Source: Oidiodendron maius Zn
Lineage: Eukaryota; Ascomycota; Leotiomycetes; Myxotrichaceae
Length of the DNA stretch: 64,000 nt
Assembly: GCA_000827325.1 (NCBI GenBank)
Contig: KN832871.1
Location: 2,418,001-2,482,000 of the forward strand
Direction: 5' to 3'
Shown here: one piece after another, positions 45,104 to 58,151 of the stretch
Numbering within the stretch: position 1 is the first letter of the stretch
How the letters are laid out: each line of letters opens with the position of its first letter
Position numbers and translations under genes: made by a program
Notes under the pieces: generated by a model
The model's input: only the letters and a program-made list of their open reading frames with translations
The model's database searches: none
What the model was told of the DNA's origin: nothing

Positions 45104-46689
45104 CAAAACTCCAGCAGGTGAAGCTCCCAAGTGGACCCTCACCCATAACTCCCGAGCAACAATACTGGAAAGGCTTTAGATCGTCACAAAACGTCCCCTC
45201 ACAATCACCTGTAACCCACATCTCATACCCGCCTCCACCCAGCAATCCTCTCCTACCGTCGAACAATGACCATTTTGCAGTCACGGCTGGCACTCGAGTG
45301 CAGCTATTCTCAATTCGAACCCGAAAACTCGTCAAGACTTTTACTAGATTTTCGGATGTTGCGCACAGTGGAGAGATCCGGCGAGATGGCAAAATCATGG
45401 TTGCCGGTGACGAAACTGGCAAGATTCAATTATTTGATGTGAACTCAAGAGCTATTCTAAAAACATGGGATGAGCACAAGCAACCTGTCTGGATGACCAA
45501 ATTCTCGCCGAATGAATTGACAACACTCATGAGTGCTAGCGACGACAGAACGGTTCGGTTATGGGACCTACCCAGCCAAGAGAGTACGATGACATTTATT
45601 GGACACACGGATTATGTACGGAGTGGCAGTTTCATGCCAGGACCAATGTCAAATATGATCGTGACTGGTAGTTACGATGAGACAGTTAGACTCTGGGACC
45701 CCAGACTACCAAACCGAGCGGCAATGGTCTTCAAACACGCCGCACCAGTCGAGACCGTCCTCCCAATGCCATCCGGGACAACAGTCCTAGCGTCTGCTGA
45801 AAATCAAATATCGGTGCTCGATTTAGTGGCTGGGAAGCCTCTACACCTGCTCAAAAACCACCAGAAAACCGTGACTGCACTGTGCCTAGCGTCAAATGGG
45901 ACAAGGCTTGTCAGTGGTGGTCTGGATGGCCATGTTAAGGTATTTGAAACCACCGGCTGGAACGTCGTTGCTGGTTCCAAATATCCCGCCCCAGTATTGT
46001 CTGTCAGTGTCATAAGCGGGGGAGCCAGCCGTGAGGATAAGCATTTAGTTGTGGGTATGGAGTCTGGAGTGTTGTCAATCCGAACACGTCTCTCTGGTCA
46101 ACAAAAAGTCAAAGAACGCGAGAGGGCGAAGGAAATGCAAGCTCTCATAGAGGGTAAACTCGACGAGTATGATAAGAAGAATAGAAGGGGACGAAAAAAA
46201 GGAATATCTAAGAAACTCCGAGGTCGAGATTTCTTGGGCGAGGGTGCAGATGTTATAATCGAGGGCAACAAGCGTGGGAAAGGGAAACCCGAGGCTCCTT
46301 GGGAAAGCGACCTTCGCAAAGGGCGATACTCCCTAGCACTTGACAAAGCGCTTTCTCGTGGGCTTCCGTCGGTTACCGTCCTCAGCCTCCTAATAGCACT
46401 ACGGCACAGAAGTGCCTTGCGATCAGCGTTACAAGGCCGGGATGAGACTACAGTCCAGCCAATCTTCAAGTGGGTTATGAAACACATCACGGATCCTCGA
46501 TACGTCAAAGTATGCGTCGACGCAGCATTATTGCTCTTAGATATTTACTCGGAGCATTTGGGAGGCTCGTCAGAACTCACACAGATGACGAAATTGTTGC
46601 ACCGGCGAGTGCGAAAGGAAGTCGAAAGGTCCCAGCAAGCAATACAGACAAGCGGCATGTTAGAAATGTTGATGGTTGAAATGCCCTGA
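45088..46689 (+). CDS. UTP15: U3 snoRNP / t-UTP protein Utp15
   Basis: An intronless 533-aa ORF starting MAAPVTKLQQVKLPSG. It has an N-terminal beta-propeller of about seven WD40 repeats (about 40-340), with clear units ending LWDLPSQ and LWDPRLPN and containing GDETGKIQLFDVNSRA. A basic linker follows (KKNRRGRKKGISKKLRGRDF). The C-terminal helical UTP15_C domain (about 390-525) starts near WESDLRKGRYSLALDKALSR. Utp15 is part of the t-UTP/UtpA subcomplex of the small-subunit processome, acting in rDNA transcription and early 18S rRNA processing in the nucleolus. The start is the first ATG that precedes the conserved region. Confidence 0.95.
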   Translation: MAAPVTKLQQVKLPSGPSPITPEQQYWKGFRSSQNVPSQSPVTHISYPPPPSNPLLPSNNDHFAVTAGTRVQLFSIRTRKLVKTFTRFSDVAHSGEIRRDGKIMVAGDETGKIQLFDVNSRAILKTWDEHKQPVWMTKFSPNELTTLMSASDDRTVRLWDLPSQESTMTFIGHTDYVRSGSFMPGPMSNMIVTGSYDETVRLWDPRLPNRAAMVFKHAAPVETVLPMPSGTTVLASAENQISVLDLVAGKPLHLLKNHQKTVTALCLASNGTRLVSGGLDGHVKVFETTGWNVVAGSKYPAPVLSVSVISGGASREDKHLVVGMESGVLSIRTRLSGQQKVKERERAKEMQALIEGKLDEYDKKNRRGRKKGISKKLRGRDFLGEGADVIIEGNKRGKGKPEAPWESDLRKGRYSLALDKALSRGLPSVTVLSLLIALRHRSALRSALQGRDETTVQPIFKWVMKHITDPRYVKVCVDAALLLLDIYSEHLGGSSELTQMTKLLHRRVRKEVERSQQAIQTSGMLEMLMVEMP

Positions 46690-46915
46690 GGAACTTATCA
46701 CAATGTATATATTTGGTGCATAGCGTTGGCGTTTTATAGAGCCCGCGGGCCTTGGCTGTGTTACAATTGAAGGCGACTGCCCCCACCTTCGTTACCCCAC
46801 ATTCTGATATCGACTTTTAAATCTCAACTCGAGATATTTGAACTGCCTTCAACACGCTGAGCACTGGTATTCAATTCCCTTGAAATATAACGTACCGTCT
46901 GTCGTAATATTCACT

Positions 46916-47761
46916 ATGGCGAACATCGAGACTCCTCCAATCACGCGTAAAATGCACGACCTTACTGGTCGAGTAGTACTCATTACTGGAATTGGCTGCG
47001 TTGGACAGGGATGGGGTAATGGAATAGCAACAGCAACATTATTTGCACGGCAAGGAGCCAAACTTTTTGGCTGCGACTTGTCCCTTGAAGCAGCCGAAAC
47101 TTCAAGAGCTTCAATTCTCGCAGAAAACGCCGGGACTGATATTACGGTTATGCATGGCGACGCGACCTCCTCGGAATCTATGAAGGAATTCGTGGGTGCT
47201 TGTATGAAAAAGCACGGCCGTATAGATATTTTGGTGAACAACGTGGGAAGGAGCGAACCAGGCGATCCAGCGAGCATCACGGAAGAAGTCTGGGACAAGC
47301 AGATGGACGTTAATCTCAAATCCGTATACCTGACTAGCCACCTTGTACTTCCGATCATGGCAGCGCAAAAATCGGGTGGAAACATTGTCAACATCAGCTC
47401 CGTTTCCGGGCTCCGGTATATAGGTAAACCGCAGGTCGCGTACTCTACCACAAAGGCCGCGATTCTCTCCTTCACGAGGACAACGGCGGTGATATATGCG
47501 GATAAGGGGGTGAGGTTAAATACCGTTGTACCGGGACTGATCAACACGCCATTGGTGAAGATGCTGGCCGACAAGTACGCCGGGGGAGACTATGAAGGGT
47601 ATTGCAAAGTTCGAGATAGCCAGGTACCAATGGGTAAGATGGGGACTGCATGGGACGTTGCGAATGCTGCCCTCTTTTTGGCCAGTGATGAAGCAGCATA
47701 CATAACTGGCACAGAGATAATCGTGGATGGCGGTCTGGTCCAGAGTACAGGGAGAACATGA
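46916..47761 (+). CDS. Short-chain dehydrogenase/reductase (SDR)
   Basis: An intronless 281-aa ORF. The Rossmann nucleotide site is TGIGCVGQGWGNGIA, longer and richer in Gly than the usual TGxxxGxG. Other SDR marks are a central NNVG (usual NNAG), the catalytic Ser in NISSVSG, YSTTK (catalytic Tyr and Lys) and a C-terminal TGTEIIVDGGL. This is a classical SDR, probably NAD(P)H-dependent; the substrate cannot be told. The ATG at 46916 is the first in frame. It starts only 226 bp after UTP15 ends on the same strand. The ORF reading the opposite strand of this gene is a shadow. Confidence 0.9.
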   Translation: MANIETPPITRKMHDLTGRVVLITGIGCVGQGWGNGIATATLFARQGAKLFGCDLSLEAAETSRASILAENAGTDITVMHGDATSSESMKEFVGACMKKHGRIDILVNNVGRSEPGDPASITEEVWDKQMDVNLKSVYLTSHLVLPIMAAQKSGGNIVNISSVSGLRYIGKPQVAYSTTKAAILSFTRTTAVIYADKGVRLNTVVPGLINTPLVKMLADKYAGGDYEGYCKVRDSQVPMGKMGTAWDVANAALFLASDEAAYITGTEIIVDGGLVQSTGRT

Positions 47762-47965
47762 CCATGTGTAAATGAGGCGATCCTGGTGGAGGTCTATTAT
47801 ATTTCTATATTAAGTGGTTTGACGCTTTCAAATGCTCCGCCAAATTGTATTCCAGAGAATGACATCCCATTTTTACTCGCAACGTTTTCCATGACCCAAA
47901 GCTACACGACCTGCGTGAAAGCTTGGCGCTGAGTTTGCGAGGGATTCTCCATACCACACTTTCCT

Positions 47966-48628
47966 TCACACAATGATTTTATTGAACTGTTGCATTTCAT
48001 CTTCGTGGCTCTTCTTCACCTTTGCTAGTATTGAGAAGTTGTATATCGAATACAGCGTACCGGTAATAAGCATAGCACCGCCTGTGGCAGCGGCTGTAGC
48101 CCACGCGGTAACACTCCAATGCCCATGTTGTGATGAGTACACATTCACAAATGTCGAAATAAGTCCCGCAAGACTATGTAAGCAACCAGGTAGAAAAATT
48201 TTGTTGATGATCCAGACATAATTAGCGCGGTACTTATACCACAGCCAGAGCATGCCCACTGAGCCAATACCAGAACAGAAGGCCGCGAGGTACAACAGAG
48301 GGACATTCTTGACCTCCTTCAGCACAGCAGATGCGACCTGTGAGGAAGAGATCGTTGGATTCTCATTCAGTGTGCTCAGCGAGGTGAAGGTGCTAGGTAA
48401 GATAATAACTGTATTGATAGTTAGCAAGATGACGGACGTCTTGGCTGATTGAATATTACATCCAGCTAGTAAGATCCAAGTAGAGAAAGAAGCATAGAGA
48501 TTGTATGTATTGGAAATACTGTCGAGATCCAGTAGCATGGTTATATAACGTGTCTGTATCGAATTCTCGCGCACTAGAGGTGGACGAGGTGAATCCTCAT
48601 TTATGGAGGGAGCATATGTTGTTGACAT
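47966..48628 (-). CDS. Multi-pass membrane protein of unknown function (220 aa)
   Basis: A single-exon ORF with a polar N-terminus of about 40 residues, then about five hydrophobic segments (roughly 45-61, 64-80, 108-131, 143-165 and 172-200), a short loop with a conserved-looking WLWYKYRANYVW, and a charged C-terminal tail (KVKKSHEDEMQQF). There is no signal peptide cleavage pattern. I do not recognise the family. The alternating hydrophobic and polar pattern and intact ORF argue that it is real. It lies convergent to the SDR gene. Confidence 0.7.
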   Translation of the reverse strand: MSTTYAPSINEDSPRPPLVRENSIQTRYITMLLDLDSISNTYNLYASFSTWILLAGCNIQSAKTSVILLTINTVIILPSTFTSLSTLNENPTISSSQVASAVLKEVKNVPLLYLAAFCSGIGSVGMLWLWYKYRANYVWIINKIFLPGCLHSLAGLISTFVNVYSSQHGHWSVTAWATAAATGGAMLITGTLYSIYNFSILAKVKKSHEDEMQQFNKIIV

Positions 48629-49168
48629 CTTGCTATTTGGAGACTGATTTCACGTACGAGAGAATTACTGCGGACGTGGCGATTGCTTTGAAAATTTGTG
48701 ACTGCTGTTGATTAAAGTTGAGAGCGACAGGAATTGGATGATATCTAAATGTCGGTGATAACTGTTAAAGTCGACGGATAAGAGCAAGAAGAAAATATTT
48801 AGCATGACTATTTTGCGTTGGTCGTGGTTGGCTGAAATAGGTCGGCCATACGTAGCTCTACAGATTGTCTCAGCACAACAGAATATCGCGTTATTATATG
48901 GTGGACACGAACCCACAGCCCTGGATGCTTATTTGACCGCCGTCTTGATAAGGTAACTGATCGGGCAAGGAGGTCCAATGGATGCGTTGTTTCGGCGAAG
49001 GTTGAAGCGGTTCCTGGCGCTTCGGAAGGCACTCGTTACCCCTGGCGCTTATAAGGCCGCTACCTAAATATATCCACTGTAACTGAACAACCAAAGAGCC
49101 CGTTGATGCCGGAATTCATTTAAGATGGAGAACTCATAATTCATATTCTTAGCCCTTGCATAGCATGT
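48629..49168. other. Spacer between the membrane protein and AIP1 genes
   Basis: 540 bp, no ORF of note; promoter of the membrane-protein gene and 3' UTR of AIP1. Confidence 0.55.
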
Positions 49169-51109
49169 CTATTCGAGGTTTGAAACATTCCAGATCTTCA
49201 GCGCAGCATCACCACCTGCGGTTGCGACTTTCTTTCCGCCATCAAGCCAACACGTTCCGAACACGCCATCTTTATGAGCATTGGCAGCTTTAACTCTCTT
49301 TCCTGGAGATGCCAAGCTCCAGACAAACACATTCGTATCTAGACTACCTGTTACGGCATGGGTTGACGCCGAATTCCAGGAAATGCTCAATACTCTCGAG
49401 GTATGAGCAGACCACCGATCGGTCTTTATATCCCAGGAACTAGTGTCATAGACCGCAATCTTGCCAGATGAATTACCAGCTGCTAGGAAGGCACCATTTG
49501 GTGAAAACGATAACACCGTAATCGCGGCAGTAGAATTTTCCAACTTATCCTTTTGTGTCAGTTTATTGCTCGCATCAATAGTGTAGATGTATACGGTATT
49601 TGCATCTGATCCGACTGCTACCAGAGAGCCGTGCGCGGAAATCGCCGTAGGCGTAAAGTTTTTAGTTGGAAAAGATCCGACAAGACTGTCCTTGGAGAAG
49701 ATATCTATGCCTGAAGCAGTGGCAACAAAAAGTCGCCCGTCTGCAGAAGCCATTGATCGAGGTTGAGCAGTCAGCTTTGATGCTTCTCCGATAAAAATAT
49801 TGCCGGCTGTATCAGCAATTCGCAGCGTGTCGTCCCATGCGACACTGTAAACTCTTGACGGTGTAGCAGTGAACGCTGCGACCTGGTTAGTGTGGGACGA
49901 GCCTTCAACCCGAGAGCCAAGTCCTGAGTCGCTATCCCAGGAGCAGACTCCTCCCTCAAAACTTCCAGTCCAGAAAGTCTGGCTCCTACCGCTATTTCCG
50001 GTCCCAAGAGCGGTAATACTCTTATTGTGTCCTTGGACAACCCTTGTCGGCTTCTGGCTTCCCTCCGCAAGGTAATTTAGGTCTCCAGCCAGATTCAAGC
50101 TGATTACTATACCATCGCTCCGTCCTGCCGGCCATACAACTCCAACTTGTTGGTCAGGAATACTGACGTTTTCTTCTCCTCCAAATCGCCAACTTTGAAC
50201 TACCTTCCCCGCTTCCACATCCCAAAGCTTGACAGTTTGATCTGCGCTGGCTGTGACAATACGCTTGGAGTCTTTTGCCCAGGAAACTCCAAAAATACTT
50301 CCTTTATGCTCCCCCTCGCCTATTTGCATTGTAGCCTCCCCAGTTTTACCATCGTAGAGCTGTATTCTGCGATCTGCGCCAACGCTAACAAGATGATTCC
50401 CGTCTGGCGAAAAGCCCACACCGTAGACATACCCCTTATGTAGTCCGCCAAGTTTGTTTGCATACTTAAATGGCGCCCCATGCAAGAAGACTATGCTGCT
50501 ATCATCCGCTCCCGTGGCTGCTCGCAAGGGCCGTTGCTGGCGGATTGAAACCGCATTAATAACTGCGGAATGTCCGCTAATCTCTCCCACTGAGTTACCA
50601 CTATCGGCGGTGATGCAGTGGCCATATTTCTCGCGTCCATCACCCACAGCAATGAGTCGTTGAGAGTCTCCATCCCAAGCAATGTCATTTATTCGCCCTG
50701 ATATTATTGGATAGGTGCCTGGGCCAGTTATTAAGACAATTCAAGTTGGTACGGAGATCTATGGCAACCGCACCCTTTGTATTAACACCCTCGATAGCAT
50801 CCCACACCTTTACCGTACCAGAAACGTCACCAGATGCCACATAGTAGCCGGAGGGGGAGAAACGTGCGACAGTCGTCGCGGTTGTGTGCTCAATATACTG
50901 CCTGCTGGCAGAAGGGTCATCGATGGATCGAAGAAAGATAGATTTCCCTGACTGATAGCCAAGTTAGCAGAACCTCACATAAGAGTGCAACCTGGAACGC
51001 TTACAGCATATGCGATGCGCTCTCCTTTGGGATCCGACGAGAGCTGAGTTGGGCGGCCCCGCTCAGTATTGGGTGAGGCGGCAAGGATTTTGTCAATGGT
51101 GATTGGCAT
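49169..51109 (-). CDS. AIP1: Actin-interacting protein 1 (WD40, cofilin cofactor)
   Basis: Three exons, 51109-51005, 50951-50774 and 50718-49169, give 610 aa; introns are 53 and 55 nt. The second intron junction restores the AIP1 hallmark YPIISGRINDIAWDGDSQRL. The protein is a string of WD40 repeats forming two beta-propellers, with units such as DQTVKLWDVEAGK, GKIAVYDTSSWDIKTD and LDTNVFVWSLASPG, ending LKIWNVSNLE. Aip1 works with cofilin to disassemble actin filaments in patches and at hyphal tips. Length matches the family (about 600). The ATG at 51109 begins the conserved first strand (MPITIDKILAASPNTERGRP). Confidence 0.95.
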
Positions 51110-51810
51110 GTTCACAAGAGCTTCAGCGCATGCAGTTGCGAGACAAGAATGGGTTTGGAAGGGGGAATGGAGATCAGAATGACTCTATTATGGTGGTTCG
51201 TAAGTGTTCCTGAGAGGGATAATAGAGGAGGCCCACACAACCACAGCAACGACGAGGCTGAGGCAGTCGCGAAACGGCGGGCCGCCACCAATCATTAGGG
51301 CTCTCAAATCGGCCGCCTTGTAGCCTGCAATTGTTTCCAGGATTCCGCCACTACTTCTTTGTGTGCAGTCGAGGTCAGTAGGCAGCACATTGAAAGACAC
51401 ATTAATAGACGGGAGCCTAGATAGTCATTTACATATCAAGAAACTCGCTCCAGTATGTCTTATGTGTATTTCTGATTTATATTTTTTGTACAGGTAAATG
51501 CGCCAAAGCATAAAATTCATCAGCAAGCCCTCGAATGAAGCTCTATTGGAAAAAATTACATGACATGACCTTCTGACTCATAACTGAAGGCGGGTGCCAC
51601 CAAATCCTGGGTATCGTCTGCGTGCATGATTCCCTCCACCTAAAGACGCCCATCCTCCCATGCCTTTCGACTAACTTTGTACAATACAAACCAAGAATAT
51701 GCAGCTCGGTTCCACAGACGCCAGTAATAACATGCAATGCACCGTGCGAAGGAAAAAAATCTAGACGAAACGCCATCTATGCAAGACGGTTGAACATGAC
51801 GGCATACCGC
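51110..51810. other. Spacer between AIP1 and HFI1 genes
   Basis: 701 bp without a supported gene; AIP1 promoter on the left and HFI1 3' UTR on the right. Confidence 0.55.
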
Positions 51811-53400
51811 CTACGCCAGACATGAATCTAGTAGATTGTCCAGGGCAATCTTACTCTCATGTTCACTGCCTTCCCAACCAAACTCGTCGGCCTCACCGGG
51901 CAGGTCGAGGTCCTTCACGCCATTGATACCGTTGACCCCATTGGCACCATTGATACCGCCCATTTGGATATCTTCATCCGTATCCACATCGATTGGTATA
52001 TAAGGGGTATAGCCATCGGGCCAAGAGAAGTCGTTGTAGGCTTCCAGCTCGCCCTCTCGGTAGCCCGACATAATTTGCTGAACCACAACTGGCATCTGAC
52101 CTAGGCCACAGTCTCCCATTTCGAGGGCTGTACGGACATCAGCCATTCCTAGTGGGCCACGTTCGCTTGCAGCTTTCGCCTCTGTAGGGAGGAGCCCATT
52201 TTTATCTCTTTGAACCTCGCCTCTTAGGAAAGCCTCCTCTTCCTTCTCTAGCTGGGCTCGATACTTGTGCGATTGGATCCAGCTAGCCCCACCTCCAGTG
52301 CCGGCACTTCCCAGGACTCCTGGGCCATTACTGCGAGTCTTGCTGAAAATGGACGAGAGAACTTCCTTTATAAAGGTTTCTGTAGCTACAGACATGAAAT
52401 AAGATGCGTCTTGTGCATGTCCAGAAACTAGCCCAGTTTCGTAGCAGATGGGAAGCATGCGGGTTTCAATTGTAGATGAGTCTGGAAATTCTCCAGACTC
52501 TGAAGCTAACGGATGTGCGAATCGTTTGCGAATTTCAATGTCCCAGTCTGTAGGTTTCTTAGTATTTGTTTCCAATCACTAGCTTGATATGGTTAAACGG
52601 GAACGTACTTGTCTTGTTTAATCCGCCAGCACTAGAAGGTACAGCTTCTGAGCTTTTTAAAGGTTTCTTCTTATGCATTTCTCCAAAGAGGTCTGGTAAT
52701 GCATTGAATGGATCAAACTGAGAAACAGACTTGTTAATTGACTTCCGAGAAAAAAAAGAGTTGGCAACCGGAACTCTATCCAACTTACATCATTTTGGGA
52801 TATATCTTTCAACCGCCTCCGATCTCGACTTGGTAATTGCATAACCTCGACTTTTAGTCGTTGTTCCGCTGCATCGCCACTGACAGGTTTGCTTCCAGTA
52901 CCTGTGGTAGGCTTATCATTTGCGCTAACCCAGCTAGCCACACCTTGGTCTGGCATTTCTCGCGTGACATTTCCATATATCGCAGCAATGAGCTGGTTAT
53001 GTAGATGCTCTGTTTCGCCCGTGGGCGTAAGTAGAAAGTTATCTATTCGTGCTGACAACTCGGCTTGATTCAACTGGCCTGCAAAGGCAAGAGCAGTTAG
53101 CCCAAAAAAACAGTAGGTAATTGGAGTCTAAACAATGTGAAACTATACTATCATGAAACGGATGATGCACTTACCCATAATAAACAGGCTGATAGATTCC
53201 TTGTATGTCGCCCAATGCTCGCCAATCGCAACTTTGAGCGCCGTATACAATGGCTCCAGATCAATGCGCGCAGGGACATGGTTACTCTTGGAGACCTTGG
53301 GGGCACTTTGCATTGATGCGCCGATAGTCTTAGGAGGTAGAATAGGAGTTGTCGAGATGATAGAGGGCCGGCTCAAAGCCGCTGGGTCGATGTCGGGCAT
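51811..53400 (-). CDS. HFI1: SAGA complex subunit Hfi1/Ada1 (TADA1)
   Basis: Four exons, 53400-53175, 53078-52789, 52717-52609 and 52547-51811, give 453 aa; introns are 96, 71 and 61 nt. The SAGA-Tad1 region includes [40 protein letters not shown] and [20 protein letters not shown] histone-fold-like helical block near [20 protein letters not shown] follows the last junction. The C-terminus has an Asn/Gly/Val repeat ([16 protein letters not shown]) and an acidic end. Hfi1 holds the SAGA core together with Spt20 and Spt7 and is needed for co-activation at TATA-type promoters. The last acceptor (CCTACAG) is preferred over a nearer AAG because only it keeps frame and it has TACTAAG upstream. Divergent from GCP3. 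Confidence 0.88.
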
Positions 53401-53751
53401 CTTGAGAGTCGCGCCTGGAGCGGCCTCTACAGCGCGACTTGCGAGATGATCAAAGGCCCATGAAAATCGCAAGACCAGACAACTCCCAAAATACAGTATC
53501 GCGATGATTCGACACCGTATGAGGTTGCGGTCGATGGCTGGAGATGTACCGTTTTGTGGCAGTTTGACACATGACGTTCAGAAGTCGAACGTGAGACTAT
53601 TGATCATGGTGTGGATTTAGCTAAGTCAACCTGTCGCGTATAACTCGTCACTATTTCCAGCGCGTTTGACCAAACATTGCTGATAAGAAGACCCAGAGAG
53701 ATCGCATCCACCGTGAACCAAGTTGCAAATATTTTCTACAGCAATGCGATC
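53401..53751. promoter_or_regulatory. Divergent promoter interval HFI1 / GCP3
   Basis: Only 351 bp separate the two start codons, so both promoters share it. I see no strong TATA or CACGTG element. Confidence 0.5.
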
Positions 53752-56506
53752 ATGTCTTCTAGAAGTCGTCGCGTCGGCGATGGTATCGACCGCCTAGTAC
53801 GACGGTTATTAGTTGACGTACCCGGTGAGGATCCAGTGGCAGCAGAGGAAAGAGAGCAAAATGCTATTGACTTTGTTAGGGAAGTTCTTGGAAGGTATGG
53901 TGTCTCAAAAATTCACATTGCAACATGTCCTCCAGGCTAATAGTGGGATCTATAGCTCAAAGTCCTCCGCTGTTGTCGCTGATATAAATCAAGCGTCAGA
54001 CCTGATCAAGAAACGATTAATACAAGAGAATACAAGCCCAGAAGACGCCCTTCGATTCACAAATTTATATAGCCGACTTCTGTCTGTTCCTGTGATATCA
54101 CAGAAATGGGCCGTTCTGTACTTTCTCTACCAACTTGGGGGCTCTCAGTCGTCCATACCTCCAGCACTGACAAGCTCTTTCAAGAGTCCTATTAAGAATC
54201 GGGGAATCAAAGACACAGAGGACGGACGACACCAGACCTCACCCAGATATGCTTCAAATAGAGAAGAAGTCCCATTCCAGGATGCCTTTGCGCCCGAAGG
54301 ATTAAAAAAACTACCAACATGGGCAGGGGAACAGCGGGAAAGAAATGAGGAACAAACGTTTGCCAAAACCTCTGCAGCCCAACGTGGAGCAGTCGCACTA
54401 AAGACCGCCTTACTATCCGAAAACTATGTCGAAATCAACCCTCCGGAAATAGCTCTCCTGAGGGACTTGCCCTTCACGCTCCAAGGCCTTTCATCGACTA
54501 ACCTACCGTTTACTACAAACTCGACAATGTCACTACCGCCGTCTTTACCAGTTCCCATAATATCTATCCTTAATACTTTGGCTGAGCCGTCTCTGCTGTA
54601 TAGGGTTCTAGATTCCTTTGTTAAAACCTCTGATGGAGGCTTACTTGGCCAAAGTTTGCGAGCAGCTATTGCAAGCGAACTGCGATCTTACCTTGGGCTC
54701 GTTGCTACACTGGAAAGTCAAATCCGGCAATCCCTAGCATCTTTGGATGAAAAAGAGCCGAGAGGGGGGATTGGCAAGGCTGGGGTTACACTGAAAAGAT
54801 GTGTGGTCTGGACCCGAGAGGCGACAATGGGTCTACGCTTAATGAGTCTAATAAGTGAGGAGTCCAAAAACAAGAGGGGTGGACAGCTTATTTCCCTCAT
54901 CCATGGTTTTTCTTCCTCTCATGGAGACCCTATGGTAGGTGCATTTGCAGAACGATTATTGATTCACTTTACACGGCCTTTTTATGACATGCTACGGCAG
55001 TGGATTTATGATGGCGAGCTATCTGATCCATACCATGAGTTCTTCGTCTCGGAGCAGGACCCTAATGCGATCAATGATATAAATGATGGAAAAAGTCGAG
55101 GAGCAGCGAGCAGTGTCTGGGAAGACAAGTACGTTCTCAATGAGGATATGGTCCCAAGCATCATTACTCAGGAATTTGCTCAGAAAGTCTTCCTGATTGG
55201 CAAGTCCTTGAATTTTATTCGATATGGATGTGGAGATTCTCAGTGGGTGGAGGAGTACTCCAAAGCAACATCTAAAGAGCTACGGTATGGTGACACCGAG
55301 ACTCTAGAGACATGGATTGATGAAGCCTACAAGACCACAATGGCTCGTCTAATTCATCTAATGGCAGAGAAGTTTCACTTGTTCCATCACCTTAAAGCTC
55401 TGAAGAATTATATCCTGCTTGGGCAAGGAGACTTTATCGCCTTACTTATGGAGTCCCTCTCTTCTAATCTTGATCGTCCTGCAGGTGCACAGTATCGACA
55501 TACTTTGACTGCACAGCTCGAGCACGCAATCCGTGGTTCTAACGCCCAGTATGACTCGCCAGAAGTGTTGCGAAGATTAGATGCTAGAATGCTTCAACTT
55601 TCACATGGTGATATAGGCTGGGACTGTTTTACTTTGGAATACAAAATTGACGCGCCGGTTGATGTGGTGGTTACTGAATGGGGCAATAGGCAATACCTCA
55701 AAGTCTTCAACTTCCTCTGGCGGCTGAAACGTGTTGAGTTCGCCTTAGCTTCGACATGGAGAAAGTGTATGACCGGGGCACGAGGTGTTCTCCAAGGCGA
55801 AGATGCAAATGTTACACAGGCGTGGAAATTGACAAGGGGTGTCTTGGCGGAGATGATACATTTCATTGGCCAGCTACAATACTATATCCTCTTCGAAGTC
55901 ATTGAGAGCTCCTGGGACGAGCTTCAAGCTGCTATCCACAAGGATGGATGTACCTTGGACGATCTCATCAAAGCGCATACGAAATATCTGAATGCAATAA
56001 CGCATAAAGGCCTTCTTGGGGCAAAGAAGAAAAATCATGGCGAGAATGAAGAGAACATTTTCATGGTTCAGCTCGGTGAGATCCTGCGACTGATGCTGGA
56101 TTGCAGGGATGCTGTCGATGGCTTGTACAGCTGGTCTGTGTCCGAGTTTACAAGACGTCAAGGGGCGGATGTTCGCACAGAGATGCGAGGCAGACGAGAA
56201 GATGATGAAGGAGCATTCGTCAATACACCAGCCACTACACGACGTGGTCCTCGCCATCTTGATTCCACCCCCATTCCTCCAGGAGATGAGTCAATATCAG
56301 ATGAGTTTCCAATCTTGCAGGAACGGTTGCAAGCGCTGGGGGGACACTTCCGTTCACGACTCTGTTTCTTGCTGGGCGATTTGGCATTTCAGCAAGATGT
56401 GGACATGCGTTTCTTGGGTGTTGTCATGAATTTTAATGATGCATATCAGCCAGTCAGAAAGAAATCAAAAGGCAAGGAACCGGCTAGGAGTTCTACGAGG
56501 GGTTAA
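53752..56506 (+). CDS. SPC98: Gamma-tubulin complex component 3 (GCP3/Spc98/Alp6)
   Basis: Two exons, 53752-53894 and 53944-56506, with a 49-nt intron, give 901 aa. The first exon (MSSRSRRVGDGIDRLVRRLL) joins to GIYSSKSSAVVADINQASDL, giving the GCP3-type N-terminus; ALRFTNLYSRLL and SQKWAVLYFLYQLGG are GCP3 hallmarks. The Spc97/Spc98 (grip1/grip2) domains run from about 200 to the end: YRVLDSFVKTSDGGLLGQSL, then KAFHLFHHLKALKNYILLGQG-like sequence around residues 530-550, and FLWRLKRVEFALASTWRKCM. GCP3 with GCP2 forms the gamma-tubulin small complex that nucleates microtubules at the spindle pole body. The acceptor (TAATAG) is the only one that keeps frame and lacks a strong branch site. Confidence 0.92.
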
Positions 56507-56847
56507 TGGCAGTTGGGTTGGTTCGGGCATCTGTAAGAGATAAAGGCGTTATTGTCATCGTTAAGGGAAGCCATACGTGATATAGATACCACTGTGTTTT
56601 TTGGGGGTCTTTTTGAGCCATTGGCTCATTTTCGCGTCTTTCTATATGGCCGTTTGATATTTGCGTTGTATAATGCAGTGTTGCTTGCCGTCGAACCATA
56701 TTTATGCCACATGCGAAGAGACACGGCAGACTTCTCGAATTCTTTCAACCTACCTAATTGACAGGGCATAATATGCCTTGCTTCCAGTCGTCGATGCCCA
56801 CCAACGCCATGCCAAACCAGTCTCTTCTCCCTAAAACAACTTACAAA
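56507..56847. other. Convergent 3' spacer
   Basis: 341 bp between GCP3 (+) and DIM1 (-); no ORF of interest. Confidence 0.6.
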
Positions 56848-58093
<1,246 letters not shown>

Positions 58094-58151
58094 TTATAAA
58101 ATTTTAAGTGTTATCTTATCGGATTGTGGCACCAAGATGAACAAGCACATG

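Noticed and set aside
46849-47574. 241-codon minus-strand ORF opposite the SDR gene
   Set aside because: The plus strand carries all SDR motifs; the antisense frame has none.
53813-53943. Start of GCP3 at the in-frame ATG near 53813
   Set aside because: That reading gives an N-terminus (MTYPVRIQ...) unlike GCP3, whereas the exon at 53752 spliced at 53895 gives a family-like start.
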